Source: Actinomycetota bacterium (GTDB lineage Bacteria > Actinomycetota > Aquicultoria > Aquicultorales > Aquicultoraceae). Taken from it: a DNA stretch of 64,000 bases. The position numbers and the translations under genes were made by a program. Location: the NCBI GenBank assembly GCA_018333515.1, contig JAGXSZ010000023.1, positions 62,001 to 126,000 of the forward strand, in the 5' to 3' direction. The notes beneath the pieces were generated by a model. That model searched no databases and was not told the DNA's origin. It saw only the letters and a list, made by a program, of their open reading frames with translations. Below are positions 44,206-53,995 of the stretch, piece after piece (positions within the stretch are counted from its first letter, which is position 1; each line of letters opens with the position of its first letter).

Positions 44206-45215
44206 CTTCTCTCCCCATTAGCTTGATAGCTTGGCCTGTATACAATAATTTCCGAACCCGTAAAGTCAAAATTAAAAGGAATATGCAGGTGATCTTTTAA
44301 CGCCTCTTTAACCCTGCTGTGATTCTCTGGCTCTACATAGAATAGCATAAAACCTCCACCGCCGGCACCTAGTAGCTTGCCGCCAACCGCACCGTTCTTG
44401 ATAGCGATCTCATACATACTATCAATCTCGTTATTACTAATTCTATTTGATAGCTTCCTTTTCAACCTCCATGTTTCATTTAAAAGTTTGCCAAATTCGA
44501 TGAAATCACCGTTGCCAGTGATGAGTATTTTATAGGCCTCGTCAACAAGTTCTCTCATCTTAACCAATTCGTCTCTGTTTTTAGATGTATTTCGTATCTG
44601 TTCCTCTGCTATCTCTGAAGCATATCTCGCTATACCTGTGAAAAAGAGCATGAGTTTACTCTCAAAGCTTCTCAAAAACCTTTCCTTCATTATTATCGGT
44701 TCAACAATAATCTCGCCGTTTTGCAGGAATTCAATGGTGTTAAGCCCTCCATACGCGGCCCACACCTGATCTTGAGAGCCCACGTTCTCGTTAATTTGAT
44801 TCTGCTCAATATGTATTGCCTCTTTATAAAGGTCCTGTTTTGTAATAATCTTGCCCTTAAGCGCATATAACGTTTTTAAAAGCCCCACGGTAAAGGCTGA
44901 ACTTGACCCCATGCCTGAACGGGCAGGGATATCACCATCGTGGTGAATCTCCAACCCTTGATCTATGTTTAGATATCTCAATGTTTCCCTTACAGATGGG
45001 TGCTGAATTTCATCTACGCCGCACACCATCTCCACTTTTGAATAAGCTATTCTGTGTTTGTGTTTAAAAAAAGGGGGGAGTTCTCTGCAGGTTATATAAG
45101 AATACTTATCGATAGCTACCCCTAAAACCTTGCCTCCGTTTTCCAGATACCATGACGGGTAATCAGTCCCGCCTCCAAAAAAAGAAATTCTGTGAGGTGT
45201 TCTTGAAATAATCAT
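44202..45215 (-). CDS. hddA: D-glycero-alpha-D-manno-heptose-7-phosphate kinase (GHMP kinase)
   Basis: This GHMP kinase of 337 residues starts with ISRTPHRISFFGGGTDYPSWY and has the ATP loop IPARSGMGSSSAFTVGLL, then QINENVGSQDQVWAAYGG and GAVGGKLLGAGGGGFMLFY. This is the HddA pattern: phosphorylation at C1 of heptose-7-phosphate. It is the first gene of the eight-gene minus-strand operon, showing that the operon's sugar is most likely heptose-derived. GmhA, GmhB and HddC are encoded 18-19 kb away. Confidence 0.9.
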   Translation of the reverse strand: MIISRTPHRISFFGGGTDYPSWYLENGGKVLGVAIDKYSYITCRELPPFFKHKHRIAYSKVEMVCGVDEIQHPSVRETLRYLNIDQGLEIHHDGDIPARSGMGSSSAFTVGLLKTLYALKGKIITKQDLYKEAIHIEQNQINENVGSQDQVWAAYGGLNTIEFLQNGEIIVEPIIMKERFLRSFESKLMLFFTGIARYASEIAEEQIRNTSKNRDELVKMRELVDEAYKILITGNGDFIEFGKLLNETWRLKRKLSNRISNNEIDSMYEIAIKNGAVGGKLLGAGGGGFMLFYVEPENHSRVKEALKDHLHIPFNFDFTGSEIIVYRPSYQANGERR

Positions 45216-45809
45216 CTTGTTCTTCCTTCACTCTTGTCCGTTCAAGATATTAAAAGGCACACTATGCTATAGCGCTACAAGTCACACCGCATTAATCGGA
45301 CAAGTACCAAAGTCGGCTCACAATGTGATAAATGCTTTAGAGGATTCTTTCGAAGTATTACCATTACTACCGCAGCAGATTTCATGTTTTGCAAAAGCAT
45401 CAAAAAAACCTGAAGTTACCCCGGATACCTCTCGTGATTATCCCATATAGCACAGTCAGAATAATTATATAAAGACGCCTCTTAAATGTCAAAAGCTCCT
45501 TAAGAAGGTTGCGGGGATAGATTCCCATGCCCCCAATTTTTCCCGGCTTTAGTGTTTGTACGGCATTATGCGGCGTTAAAAAAAGAGTTTTTTCAAAACA
45601 TTTCTCTGAGTGGTTACCGACTGCACAGAAATGTTCTATAATAGCAACAGGCTGCCTTCTTATCTTGGCTACGTCAGCTCTAGGCAACTCGAGGCTATGT
45701 GGTTTTGTTCTAAAGCATCCCAAGCAGACTGTCCATATTTAGCTGACGGGTCATTAAGATGCTTGGTGTTTTAATTCGCATCAGACGTTATTAAATACGG
45801 AGGGTCCAA
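45216..45809. other. 594-bp gap between divergent units, with relics
   Basis: This divergent gap must hold promoters for the eight-gene operon (minus) and for the membrane protein gene (plus), but no strong -10/-35 pair stands out. It contains a GT4 N-terminal relic at about 45440-45560. A further coding-like stretch on the plus strand (about 45270-45450, residues ALIGQVPKSAHNVINALEDS) matches nothing I recognise. Confidence 0.5.
45440..45560 (-). pseudogene. GT4 N-terminal relic
   Basis: The minus strand encodes LKPGKIGGMGIYPRNLLKEL, close to LWPGKIGGMETYIRNLLDHI at the start of the GT4 gene at 50421-51632. No start, and no GT body, is present. It is a remnant of a lost or moved GT4 gene. 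Confidence 0.65.
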
Positions 45810-48056
45810 GTGCTTTTCATAATTTCGCTATCAATAATGCTTACGATGCTTCTTATGGCGACGATAGTTGGGCTTAGTATAGCCAAGTTGCTGCCTTATC
45901 GACTCCGACCGTTCGGGAAATTATACTTTAGCCCGCTGTTTGGGCTTGCTATATTCATACTCGTTGCCACAATCCATGGTTGGGTCGCCCCATTTAGTCA
46001 ATTGATTGTTTTAGTCGAATTACTGCTTGTAGTCGCGATTTCTCTTTTCTTTTTACGTAAAGATATAAGACAGACCCCCCCGGCCCAGTACTTGCTGTTG
46101 TTCTCATTCTCTTTAATAGCATCCACGACAATTTTTGCGCCACTTATCCGCTTTGACGGATATAACTCTTTCAACGATATATTCACTTATCTCGTTCACA
46201 GTCAGTGGTTGCAAAAGCACGCCTTCTCAGAGGTCGTTACCGCTTCGGGATATTACCCAGCCTTATCCCAGGTCGTTTTATACCAAGGGGCGGGATCCCG
46301 CATGGGCGGGTCTTTTTTCCTGGGCTGGGTGCAGGCTATTTTTGGGCTGGATTGGTCTTATCTTGCCTACCCGGCCGTTATAGCCGTTCCGTTTATCGCA
46401 GGTTCTTTAGCGATCGGCGGGGCGGTTAATTTTATCATGAGGGGCAGCAGAAAAATCGCGCTTCTTACCGCCTTGGCGGCGGCAACGATGTTTACCGGTT
46501 GGCATTTTGGCGCAACGAACGCGTTTTTCCCACAAACTTTCGGCCTTGCCTTTGCGGCAGGAAGCACGACATTATTTGCGGCTTTCATTAATGAAAGCCC
46601 TAGAGTCAAGCAACTCGGAAAGCTGTTTATTGGCGCGATACCCATATCCCTTCTTTTTGCAATAGTAGTATTTTGCTACAACGATATGTTGCCCTTTATC
46701 ATTGTAGCACTGCTTGGGTTTTTGTTCTTGAAAATAATTTTCGACCCTTCTAATATCAAAAAGCTGCTACTATCCAGCGTGTTCGTTATCTTTCAAGCCG
46801 CGCTGTTCGTTAACTTTGAATCAGTCAGGGTCCTTAATAACATTGTAAAAATTCTTTTTGGAATAGGGTCGGGCAAGGGCGAGATTGGCTGGCCGATTTT
46901 ATGGAATCCTTTCGAGTTCTTGGCCTTCTCATCAGGCTTTAAAACAGCATTCGGCTTTTGGATATTCGGAAAATACGTTACGCCCGTGGTCTTTGCCGCC
47001 CTCTTTTCGGCGATTTTATATTTCATCTTCCTGACGTTTAAGAAGAAGCTATCAAATCCCCTTCTCGTTCATGTCTCCATCCTATTCGTGTATTTTCTTG
47101 CATTTTTATATTTCAGATACGTTTCCGCGCCGATAACCGCAAACGAAGTCGGCCACTCTTTCTTGCAATTTAAGATTGCGAAGTGGGCGAGTCCTTTTTC
47201 TATTATTCTGCTGGGATCATCTATCGCATTTTACAGCAAAAAGTATCGCACCAAGCTTTTGCCGATTTTTCTTGGCTTCTTAGCTATGTATTGCGCTGTC
47301 GTAAACTTGCTTATCGTGTCTAAACATATCACACAGGATTTTCTAAATGAGACGGGTTATAATCGCGCGCCGTTTACCGCCTTTTTGCACTTAAGGGAAG
47401 CAGTAAAAGATATAGACCCGGATGAGGTGATATATCTGAATTTAGGTCCCAGCCACCACAAACTGCGCCAGATGGTCGCCTATATATTGCTCGACAGAAA
47501 GCTGGCAAGCGACTACACGGATGATGGTTATATTACGGGGCATTTGCCGCCCGAACATCGAACAATGCCCTTTAAGACGGCAGACTGGGTAATCGAGTTT
47601 ACAGAGCCACATGAAGGGTATCAAGGCGTAGGTGCGGGAAGGATTGCCTTAAGAAGGGCGAGCGACGTGCGGGATATGTTCTACCTAGCCACAGTTAGCG
47701 GTGGGTATAACCGCGAAACAGACGGGACCAACTGGTGGTACTGGACTTCAAAATCCCTTGTCTTTGAGTATAAGGTTTTGGTAAACGACACCGACGAGAA
47801 AAAAGCCATATTAAAATTTACCGTCAACCCAGCGGCGCCCGGTAAGACTTTGAAGGTCAAAGTCGCGGATGAGAAGATAGCGGAGTTCAAGATGGGGGAC
47901 GGATGGCAGGAGTATATATCCGAGCCCATAGATGTTAATTACGATAAGCTCTTGATCGAATTTGTCGCCGATGGGGAACCCGTTCGCGTAACCGATACCG
48001 ACCCTCGCGTTATGTCTTTTATGATCGTGAATCTTGAATTGGTTAAGGCCCAGTAA
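45810..48056 (+). CDS. Large polytopic membrane protein, GT-C-like
   Basis: This 748-residue protein has about 12-14 transmembrane helices (1-490) and a soluble C-terminal domain of some 240 residues. An acidic loop after the third or fourth helix (IRFDGYNSFNDIFTYLVHSQ, about 112-131) and aromatic-rich external loops fit GT-C enzymes that use lipid-linked sugars, but I cannot assign a family. The soluble part ends in a beta-rich jelly-roll-like region (KAILKFTVNPAAPGKTLKVK). The GTG start has GGAGGG 6 nt upstream. It is alone on the plus strand. Confidence 0.7.
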   Translation: MLFIISLSIMLTMLLMATIVGLSIAKLLPYRLRPFGKLYFSPLFGLAIFILVATIHGWVAPFSQLIVLVELLLVVAISLFFLRKDIRQTPPAQYLLLFSFSLIASTTIFAPLIRFDGYNSFNDIFTYLVHSQWLQKHAFSEVVTASGYYPALSQVVLYQGAGSRMGGSFFLGWVQAIFGLDWSYLAYPAVIAVPFIAGSLAIGGAVNFIMRGSRKIALLTALAAATMFTGWHFGATNAFFPQTFGLAFAAGSTTLFAAFINESPRVKQLGKLFIGAIPISLLFAIVVFCYNDMLPFIIVALLGFLFLKIIFDPSNIKKLLLSSVFVIFQAALFVNFESVRVLNNIVKILFGIGSGKGEIGWPILWNPFEFLAFSSGFKTAFGFWIFGKYVTPVVFAALFSAILYFIFLTFKKKLSNPLLVHVSILFVYFLAFLYFRYVSAPITANEVGHSFLQFKIAKWASPFSIILLGSSIAFYSKKYRTKLLPIFLGFLAMYCAVVNLLIVSKHITQDFLNETGYNRAPFTAFLHLREAVKDIDPDEVIYLNLGPSHHKLRQMVAYILLDRKLASDYTDDGYITGHLPPEHRTMPFKTADWVIEFTEPHEGYQGVGAGRIALRRASDVRDMFYLATVSGGYNRETDGTNWWYWTSKSLVFEYKVLVNDTDEKKAILKFTVNPAAPGKTLKVKVADEKIAEFKMGDGWQEYISEPIDVNYDKLLIEFVADGEPVRVTDTDPRVMSFMIVNLELVKAQ

Positions 48057-48314
48057 ACAAAAGGTATAAGTGGCACCTTATACCACTCAAGCTCAACTAT
48101 CGGATGTATAAAGGTTAGTTGCCCATTGTTGTCCGAAGAAATTCCAAAGTTCCGCGGTTAGTAGGCATTTTACCCCAGCCAAAACCTAAATCACCAGCTC
48201 AGCAGCCCGACATAAGAACTATCAGCCGCAAAAAACGAAGACGGCCGCGCCTAAGGAGTATTCGCCATAATCGAACAGGGATTGCATACGAGTCACTGTA
48301 AAACAATCACGATA

Positions 48315-49451
48315 CTATCTGATGCATGCTTCGTACACAGCAAGGGTTTTTCTGGCCGCCTCTAACCAGGAAAACTCGGAGGATCTAATAATACTCTTGG
48401 CCCTCAAATCGTTGGCGAGTTCTCGATCATTTATAATGTCCAGGATGGCATTGGCTATTGCCGTCTCATCTATTGGGTCGATCAACAACGCCGCACCCTT
48501 GGCAATCTCGCGAAGCGAAGAGTTATTTGAAGTTATAACCGGGGCTCCACAGGCCATAGCCTCAACAACTGGTAGGCCAAATCCCTCATAGAGTGACGGG
48601 TAAACAAACATGTCGGCCGCGCTATAAAGAACGGGCAGATCTTCATCGACGATATAGCCGATGAACTTCACATAATCGCTTAAGTTCAATTCTTTAACCT
48701 CGGCGTATATATCGCTGTTCAACCAACCGGTACCACCCGCGATTACGAGGCTAAATCGGCCTCGTGTCCGTTCATCAAGGAGGGCGTAGGCTCGAATTAG
48801 GCGAATAAGATTCTTTCTTGGCTCGATCGAACCGAGGGAGAATATATACGACCCCTTAATGCCATACTTCTTTAACACTGTCCCGCGCATCAGCTCATCG
48901 TTGATGGGCCGGAATACATCACGCGGTGCGAGATGAGTGACGACTACTCTTTCGGGTTCGACGGCAAAATATTTAATCAAGTCGCTCTTGGTATTCTCTG
49001 AGATAGCGATGATTCTATCGCAGCGATCTGCCGCATCAAGGGTACCCTGGAGACAGTACAGCCTATTAGCCTCGGTGTGGCATTCGGGGAAAAGCAGAAA
49101 ACTTACATCGTAGATCGTGGAGATAATCGGACCACTGTATTGCTTTGGGATAAAAAAACTCGTGCAATGCAAAAGATCGATACCGTTAAAATACCGGCTA
49201 TTATCGATACCAAACTTTATCCTCGTTAACCTCACGCGCGACGGCGAGGCAGAGTCCATGAAGACCCTGAAGTTGCCAGTGGCCAATGCGGTGACTTTCT
49301 TAAAGTCGGGATGCATCGTGTTGCCGAAGAACGGATAGAGCATATAATCGTGTTGCCTGTCGATCTTCGCTAGCGCCTCAATAAGGCTAGCCGCATAATA
49401 ACCGACACCTGCCTTCTCGCCAACGGCCAGGCTTACATCAATACCAATCAT
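48315..49451 (-). CDS. Glycosyltransferase family 4 (paralogue D)
   Basis: This GT-B enzyme of 378 residues begins MIGIDVSLAVGEKAGVGYYAASLI and has IFSLGSIEPRKNLIRLIRAY, VIAGGTGWLNSD and [20 protein letters not shown] with both motif Glu residues. It is the last gene of the minus-strand run starting at the Wzm gene; the GT2 gene stop lies 53 nt upstream. The 258-bp gap beyond its stop has no gene I can support. Confidence 0.9.
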   Translation of the reverse strand: MIGIDVSLAVGEKAGVGYYAASLIEALAKIDRQHDYMLYPFFGNTMHPDFKKVTALATGNFRVFMDSASPSRVRLTRIKFGIDNSRYFNGIDLLHCTSFFIPKQYSGPIISTIYDVSFLLFPECHTEANRLYCLQGTLDAADRCDRIIAISENTKSDLIKYFAVEPERVVVTHLAPRDVFRPINDELMRGTVLKKYGIKGSYIFSLGSIEPRKNLIRLIRAYALLDERTRGRFSLVIAGGTGWLNSDIYAEVKELNLSDYVKFIGYIVDEDLPVLYSAADMFVYPSLYEGFGLPVVEAMACGAPVITSNNSSLREIAKGAALLIDPIDETAIANAILDIINDRELANDLRAKSIIRSSEFSWLEAARKTLAVYEACIR

Positions 49452-49504
49452 TTTATCCTCATTTTTGGCTACATAACCGAGTATCCAGGATTACGCTAAA
49501 CCCG

Positions 49505-50419
49505 TCATAACCCCTTTGACCGAACGTGTTTGAAAAACCTTCCTACCCATTCTTTCAGATCGGCTGACCCCGGCAGTACACGGTTTACACGATAATTATA
49601 GTAAAACACCATAAGTGCCAGCAAACCTACATGGGCGATATATTTCGCCTTAGTATCACGCGTCAATAACCTATCTAGCACATAATGGCCATAAGCATAA
49701 ATCCAATTCCGCGGGACGATGCTAAAATGCCTTTTAACGGTTTCAATAATTTCCGCATGCGCCTCCACCCGTTTTGATAACGTCTTCGTGTCCTGATACA
49801 GTCTCGTATTTGCCAAATGCAGAGGCAGATACTCGACTTTAAACTTCTTTGCAATTCTAATCCAAAGGTCATAATCCATGCAGTAATGTAGGCCAACATC
49901 AAGCATGTCAATCTCATCAAAGATGCTTGCTTTTAAGAAAACGGCTGGTTGACATATAAAACAGGTCTCAGATAATCGCTGCAGCTCAAACGGCTCGGTA
50001 GGATACCATTCCATAAATTCGCCGTTTTCATAGATATGAGCACCCTTTCCATAGACCATCTTAACGCCCGGATGCTTAATAAAAAACTCAACCGCAGCCC
50101 TAATCGCACCTGGCTCATACGTGTCGTCGGAGTTCAACCAGCCGAGAATCTCGCCTCTCGCCGCTTTAAAGCCTTTATTTACGGCGTCAGATTGTCCCCG
50201 ATCTTTTTCCGAAACCCAGGTAAGCTTTCGTTCATACTTCCGCAGAATTTCAACCGTATTGTCCGTCGAACCCCCATCAAACACGAGGTACTCAATATTA
50301 GGGTAATCCTGACCGAGCACGCTGTTGATGGTCGCCTCGATATATTTGCCTTGATTGAATGATGGAGTAACAATCGAAACCAAAGGGTATCCATTGTTTG
50401 ACTGCAAGCTATCGCTCAT
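49505..50419 (-). CDS. Glycosyltransferase family 2
   Basis: This inverting GT-A enzyme of 304 residues begins MSDSLQSNNGYPLVSIVTPSFNQG and has NIEYLVFDGGSTDNTVEIL, DRGQSDAVNKGFKAARGEIL and the DxD-like LNSDDTYEPGAI. A C-terminal positively charged helix may tether it to the membrane. The ATG at 50419 lies 1 nt after the stop of the upstream GT4; the longer frame is not needed. Acceptor and donor are unknown. Confidence 0.88.
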   Translation of the reverse strand: MSDSLQSNNGYPLVSIVTPSFNQGKYIEATINSVLGQDYPNIEYLVFDGGSTDNTVEILRKYERKLTWVSEKDRGQSDAVNKGFKAARGEILGWLNSDDTYEPGAIRAAVEFFIKHPGVKMVYGKGAHIYENGEFMEWYPTEPFELQRLSETCFICQPAVFLKASIFDEIDMLDVGLHYCMDYDLWIRIAKKFKVEYLPLHLANTRLYQDTKTLSKRVEAHAEIIETVKRHFSIVPRNWIYAYGHYVLDRLLTRDTKAKYIAHVGLLALMVFYYNYRVNRVLPGSADLKEWVGRFFKHVRSKGL

Positions 50420-50420
50420 C

Positions 50421-51632
50421 TTAGCCTCTGCTCTTACTTTCTCGATATAATTCCTCAAGAACATGTAAGGTCCGTTGCGCCGTTTTATCCCAGGAAAACT
50501 TTTTAAGTTGTTTTCGCCCGGCCTGCGCCAGATTATGCCGTAACGCGGCATCATCCACCATTTTCTCGATCACCGCGGCAATCGCCTCCGGATTCCTCGG
50601 GTCGAAATAAAGAGCTGCATCCCCTGCAACCTCTGGTATGCTAGTCATCTTCGACGCGGCAATCGGACAATCTGACGCCATCGCCTCAAGTAGCGGTATG
50701 CCAAACCCCTCAAAAAGCGATGGAAAGATCATGAAGCTTGCGCTCCGGTAAACGGCTGGCATCTCAGCGCGCTGGATATACCCCAAAAACACCACATCGT
50801 CGACTAAATTGTAGCGATCGATTAGTGCCTGGAGTTGCTCGCGGGCATCGCTCACGCCACTCAGAACCAGTTTCAGGTTACTGTTGCTGCGCTTCTTAAA
50901 TAGCGCAAAACCCATGATGAGTAGCTGGTGATTCTTATGCGCCCAGGTGTTAGCCGGATAAAACGCATACGCTTTAGGCAAGGAATACTTCTCTGCTATC
51001 CGGTTATCGCCGGCACCATCGGTTGAAAGGAACTCGTCGCCGACGGCTTGAAGCGTTACCTCTACCTTATCCGGTGACAGGTGGTATTTATCGCAGAGAC
51101 TTCGTTTGGAAAACTCAGAGATGGTCAACACCTTTGTCGCCTCATGACATGACTGCCTCCAATTCGTTGCGCGATTGAATAGTTCCTTATCGGTAAAGAA
51201 CTGAGGGTAATATTCCTGCTGGACATCGGGTATGGTTATCGCGGCTGGAATGCGTAAGTATCTGGGATCAAGGCTCATTAAAGGACAGAACCAAACATCT
51301 ATGGATAAATCCCTTATGATCTTAGTTAGTTTACCGGTTTTTACCCGTCGCAGGGTTTTATAGAGGTACCGAACGTAGCGTATCTTATAGATACTGCGCT
51401 CAAATCGGCTAATCTCCCGAGGCGCAAACTGGGGTATCTCCTTTTCCACTAGCACTTTTTTGAAGTTAGGATTCGCAAAATCGAGCGTATCGTCATTCCA
51501 ATCGGCCGTGAATAGAAAGTATTCATTTGTCCTGTCCAAAGCAGCGATATGGTCGAGTAGATTTCGAATATACGTCTCCATGCCACCGATCTTACCGGGC
51601 CACAATGGTATAAGATTAATGCCGATTCGCAT
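50421..51632 (-). CDS. Glycosyltransferase family 4 (paralogue E)
   Basis: This GT-B enzyme of 403 residues begins MRIGINLIPLWPGKIGGMETYIRN and has AFYPANTWAHKNHQLLIMGF, LKLVLSGVSDAREQLQAL and SLFEGFGIPLLEAMASDCPI. The ATG at 51632 has AGGAG 11 nt upstream; a GTG at 51644 is possible. A relic of a similar N-terminus lies at 45440-45560. It is followed after 1 nt by the GT2 gene, so they are co-transcribed. A 215-bp gap separates it from the methyltransferase gene. Confidence 0.9.
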   Translation of the reverse strand: MRIGINLIPLWPGKIGGMETYIRNLLDHIAALDRTNEYFLFTADWNDDTLDFANPNFKKVLVEKEIPQFAPREISRFERSIYKIRYVRYLYKTLRRVKTGKLTKIIRDLSIDVWFCPLMSLDPRYLRIPAAITIPDVQQEYYPQFFTDKELFNRATNWRQSCHEATKVLTISEFSKRSLCDKYHLSPDKVEVTLQAVGDEFLSTDGAGDNRIAEKYSLPKAYAFYPANTWAHKNHQLLIMGFALFKKRSNSNLKLVLSGVSDAREQLQALIDRYNLVDDVVFLGYIQRAEMPAVYRSASFMIFPSLFEGFGIPLLEAMASDCPIAASKMTSIPEVAGDAALYFDPRNPEAIAAVIEKMVDDAALRHNLAQAGRKQLKKFSWDKTAQRTLHVLEELYRESKSRG

Positions 51633-51847
51633 CAGCCGCCACACTCCTACGCGCTATCCCTCAGCCCTGAAATCAATCCTATACTTCTTCAAAACCAACG
51701 CATCATTTCCGAACAGGCCTCAATCGATCAATGGTTCCTCAAATTCGATAATTGGCGCTATATATGATCCTCAACAACCTGCCCCATAAAAATGCCTCCC
51801 AGAAAGTCGTCTTCGAGCTGTTTTAAATATTCTAGCACATCTCCCGT

Positions 51848-52720
51848 CTACGGTGAGACCAGCCTCCGCAGGATCGACACCATCCGGCGCATAGGCGCGG
51901 TGATGCGCCAAGACGTACTGTTTATCAAATCAACGGCGCGGGCTTCGGCTTCGGTGGCGCGGGCTTCGGCGTGCTGGTCATATCTACCGGCCAGGCTTTC
52001 TAGCGTTAGACCATATTCAGCATCAAAAGCTGGTTTTGTCGCGGCAATGATTTCTTCGGAGCCGGCTTTTTGCGCCACAACGGCATAATCGGGACTTACG
52101 CCACTGAGCACGTCGAGTAGCGATGGCGCCTTATTGCAGGCGAGTTCCGCGGACTCCTGCAGCCTCAATATCTTTACTCTTTCGAAACCGTAGTGCTCGG
52201 GGAGGAAAGATAACAATAGGGGCGGAATCGGGCGCCGGTGCGTTGGGTCTACATAAAAATCTCTTGTAGCCACAACAATATTTTCGGGATTCGGGGTTTC
52301 CATGATCAGCAGGCCTCCGGGCTTGAGCACCCGCAGCGCCTCGGAAACCAGCAATCTCAGTTGCTCAAAGCCGATGTGCTCCACCACATGAAAGGCTGAG
52401 ACGACGGCCTGGCTTTCGTCGGGAAGCGTGGCGAGATAAGCGACCGCGTCGCCTTTCTCTGCCGGCAACCCCAGTTCAACACAGGCACCGAGCATTCCGT
52501 CGTCCAAGTCGACACCATAAGGCATAAATTTAGCTTCAAGCATCAATTCCAACCACTCTCCGCGCCCACAGCCCAGATCAACGGCTTTGGGTGTATCGTA
52601 GAATCCCCGAAGCGGTTCAACAAAAGGCAGATACGCGCGCAAGCGCGACATGATCGACTCACGTGAACCGCGATACCGTGCCTCAAACACACGGTAAAAG
52701 TCTTCATTCATTTCAGACAC
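51848..52720 (-). CDS. SAM methyltransferase, WbdD-like chain terminator
   Basis: This 290-residue protein has a class I methyltransferase domain (AVDLGCGRGEWLELM, about 46-60; AFHVVEHIGFEQL; VLKPGGLLIMETPNPEN). The C-terminus is a heptad-like, Ala/Glu-rich helix (ESLAGRYDQHAEARATEAEA) ending in STSWRITAPMRRM. WbdD-type enzymes cap the growing O-polysaccharide by methylation and use a coiled coil as a length ruler. Its place 33 nt after wzt, whose product has a carbohydrate-binding C-domain, supports this. No kinase domain is present, unlike full WbdD. Confidence 0.8.
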   Translation of the reverse strand: MSEMNEDFYRVFEARYRGSRESIMSRLRAYLPFVEPLRGFYDTPKAVDLGCGRGEWLELMLEAKFMPYGVDLDDGMLGACVELGLPAEKGDAVAYLATLPDESQAVVSAFHVVEHIGFEQLRLLVSEALRVLKPGGLLIMETPNPENIVVATRDFYVDPTHRRPIPPLLLSFLPEHYGFERVKILRLQESAELACNKAPSLLDVLSGVSPDYAVVAQKAGSEEIIAATKPAFDAEYGLTLESLAGRYDQHAEARATEAEARAVDLINSTSWRITAPMRRMVSILRRLVSP

Positions 52721-52753
52721 TCCAATATCTAAACGTATGTGTCATTGGGCCGA

Positions 52754-53992
52754 TCAACTAAACCCACCAGGGTTCGTGCTAACGGGCGACTTTAACTCAA
52801 CACGCACGGGTATGTAAAAGGCTCCAATATCATCGCTCGGATTGTCGACTTCAAATAAGAGGTAACGATCAAGCCAATGATATGTTACTTTTTCATCTGC
52901 GGATTGAACGGCTAAGGATATATAGAACTTACCTTCAAGCATCGGCAGGTGCTCGAGGTGAAAGTACATGATACCCGCGCCGTTAACGATACCCGTCTTG
53001 TACCTCTTTAATTGCGTATTCGTACCGAAACAGTGGTTGCCCCTCAAATCGTAAATAGCTATCCCGAAGTTGGGTTCCTCAACCGGATTTGTCGCCTCAA
53101 AATGGACCGCTAAGGTCATGGTATCGCCGGCTAAAAAAGTCCTGGTCGCTTCGCCCCGCCGGTTAAGGAGTTCGCACTTGTTAATTACGACCTCTTTTGT
53201 ACCGTATTCGGTAAAGCTGCTTTCTTCATCGATTAGCTCCGCGTCGACATAATCCCTGATAACCTGGCCTGGTTTGCCCTGCGCTTTTATGCGGCCCCTC
53301 TCAAGGGTGATAACTCTATCGCACATGCGCCGCACTGAACCAAGGTCATGCGTAACGAATACGATGGTGACACCGGCTTTTTTGAAAGCTTCAATCTTTT
53401 CAAAACATTTCTTTTGAAAAGCTTCATCGCCAACAGCCAACACTTCATCGACGAGTAAAATTTCGGGATCTGAATGAACGGCAATCGCAAACCCCAAACG
53501 AACATACATGCCTGACGAATAGTTTCTAACCGGCGTATCGATAAATTCTTCGAGTTCGGCAAAGTTTACTATGTCATCAAAGCGCGCTTTTACCTGCTTT
53601 CTTGTGAGGCCAAGAATAGCTGCGTTTAGGTAAATATTCTCGCGGCCGGAGAGATCGGGGTGAAAACCGGCGCCCAGCTCAAGCAGCGGCGATATCCTGC
53701 CGTTTACCTTTACGCTGCCCTTATCGACAGGTAAAACACCGGCAATGCATTTTAGAAGCGTGCTTTTACCCGAGCCGTTATGGCCGATAATGCCTACCAT
53801 TTCACCCTTGTTTACATTGAAGGATACTCCGCTTAATGCCCAGAAATCTTCATAAGAAGAGCCGCCGAGTCTTACCAGCCTCTCCTTCAATGTAAATTTT
53901 CGGTCATGGTAAATGCGAAATTTCACCCATGCATCACTAATGCTAAGTGTTACATTTTTATCCCGCTCCGAGCCGAGTGGTTTAGATGACAT
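52754..53992 (-). CDS. wzt: Polysaccharide ABC exporter ATPase with C-terminal glycan-binding domain
   Basis: Wzt powers export of lipid-linked polysaccharide. In 412 residues the ATPase domain has Walker A GHNGSGKST (70-78), the signature SSGMYVRL (159-166), Walker B ILLVDE (178-183) and the H-loop VTHD. The last ~150 residues (from about 260) form a Wzt-C-type beta-sandwich that in Escherichia coli O9a reads the capped end of the chain. Presence of this domain with the adjacent methyltransferase suggests export depends on chain capping. It is 3 nt from wzm. Confidence 0.93.
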   Translation of the reverse strand: MSSKPLGSERDKNVTLSISDAWVKFRIYHDRKFTLKERLVRLGGSSYEDFWALSGVSFNVNKGEMVGIIGHNGSGKSTLLKCIAGVLPVDKGSVKVNGRISPLLELGAGFHPDLSGRENIYLNAAILGLTRKQVKARFDDIVNFAELEEFIDTPVRNYSSGMYVRLGFAIAVHSDPEILLVDEVLAVGDEAFQKKCFEKIEAFKKAGVTIVFVTHDLGSVRRMCDRVITLERGRIKAQGKPGQVIRDYVDAELIDEESSFTEYGTKEVVINKCELLNRRGEATRTFLAGDTMTLAVHFEATNPVEEPNFGIAIYDLRGNHCFGTNTQLKRYKTGIVNGAGIMYFHLEHLPMLEGKFYISLAVQSADEKVTYHWLDRYLLFEVDNPSDDIGAFYIPVRVELKSPVSTNPGGFS

Positions 53993-53995
53993 CTA

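Noticed and set aside
45217-45450. Plus-strand frame of 77 residues as a gene
   Set aside because: Coding-like wording but no family recognised and no ribosome site; it is opposite the hddA promoter region.
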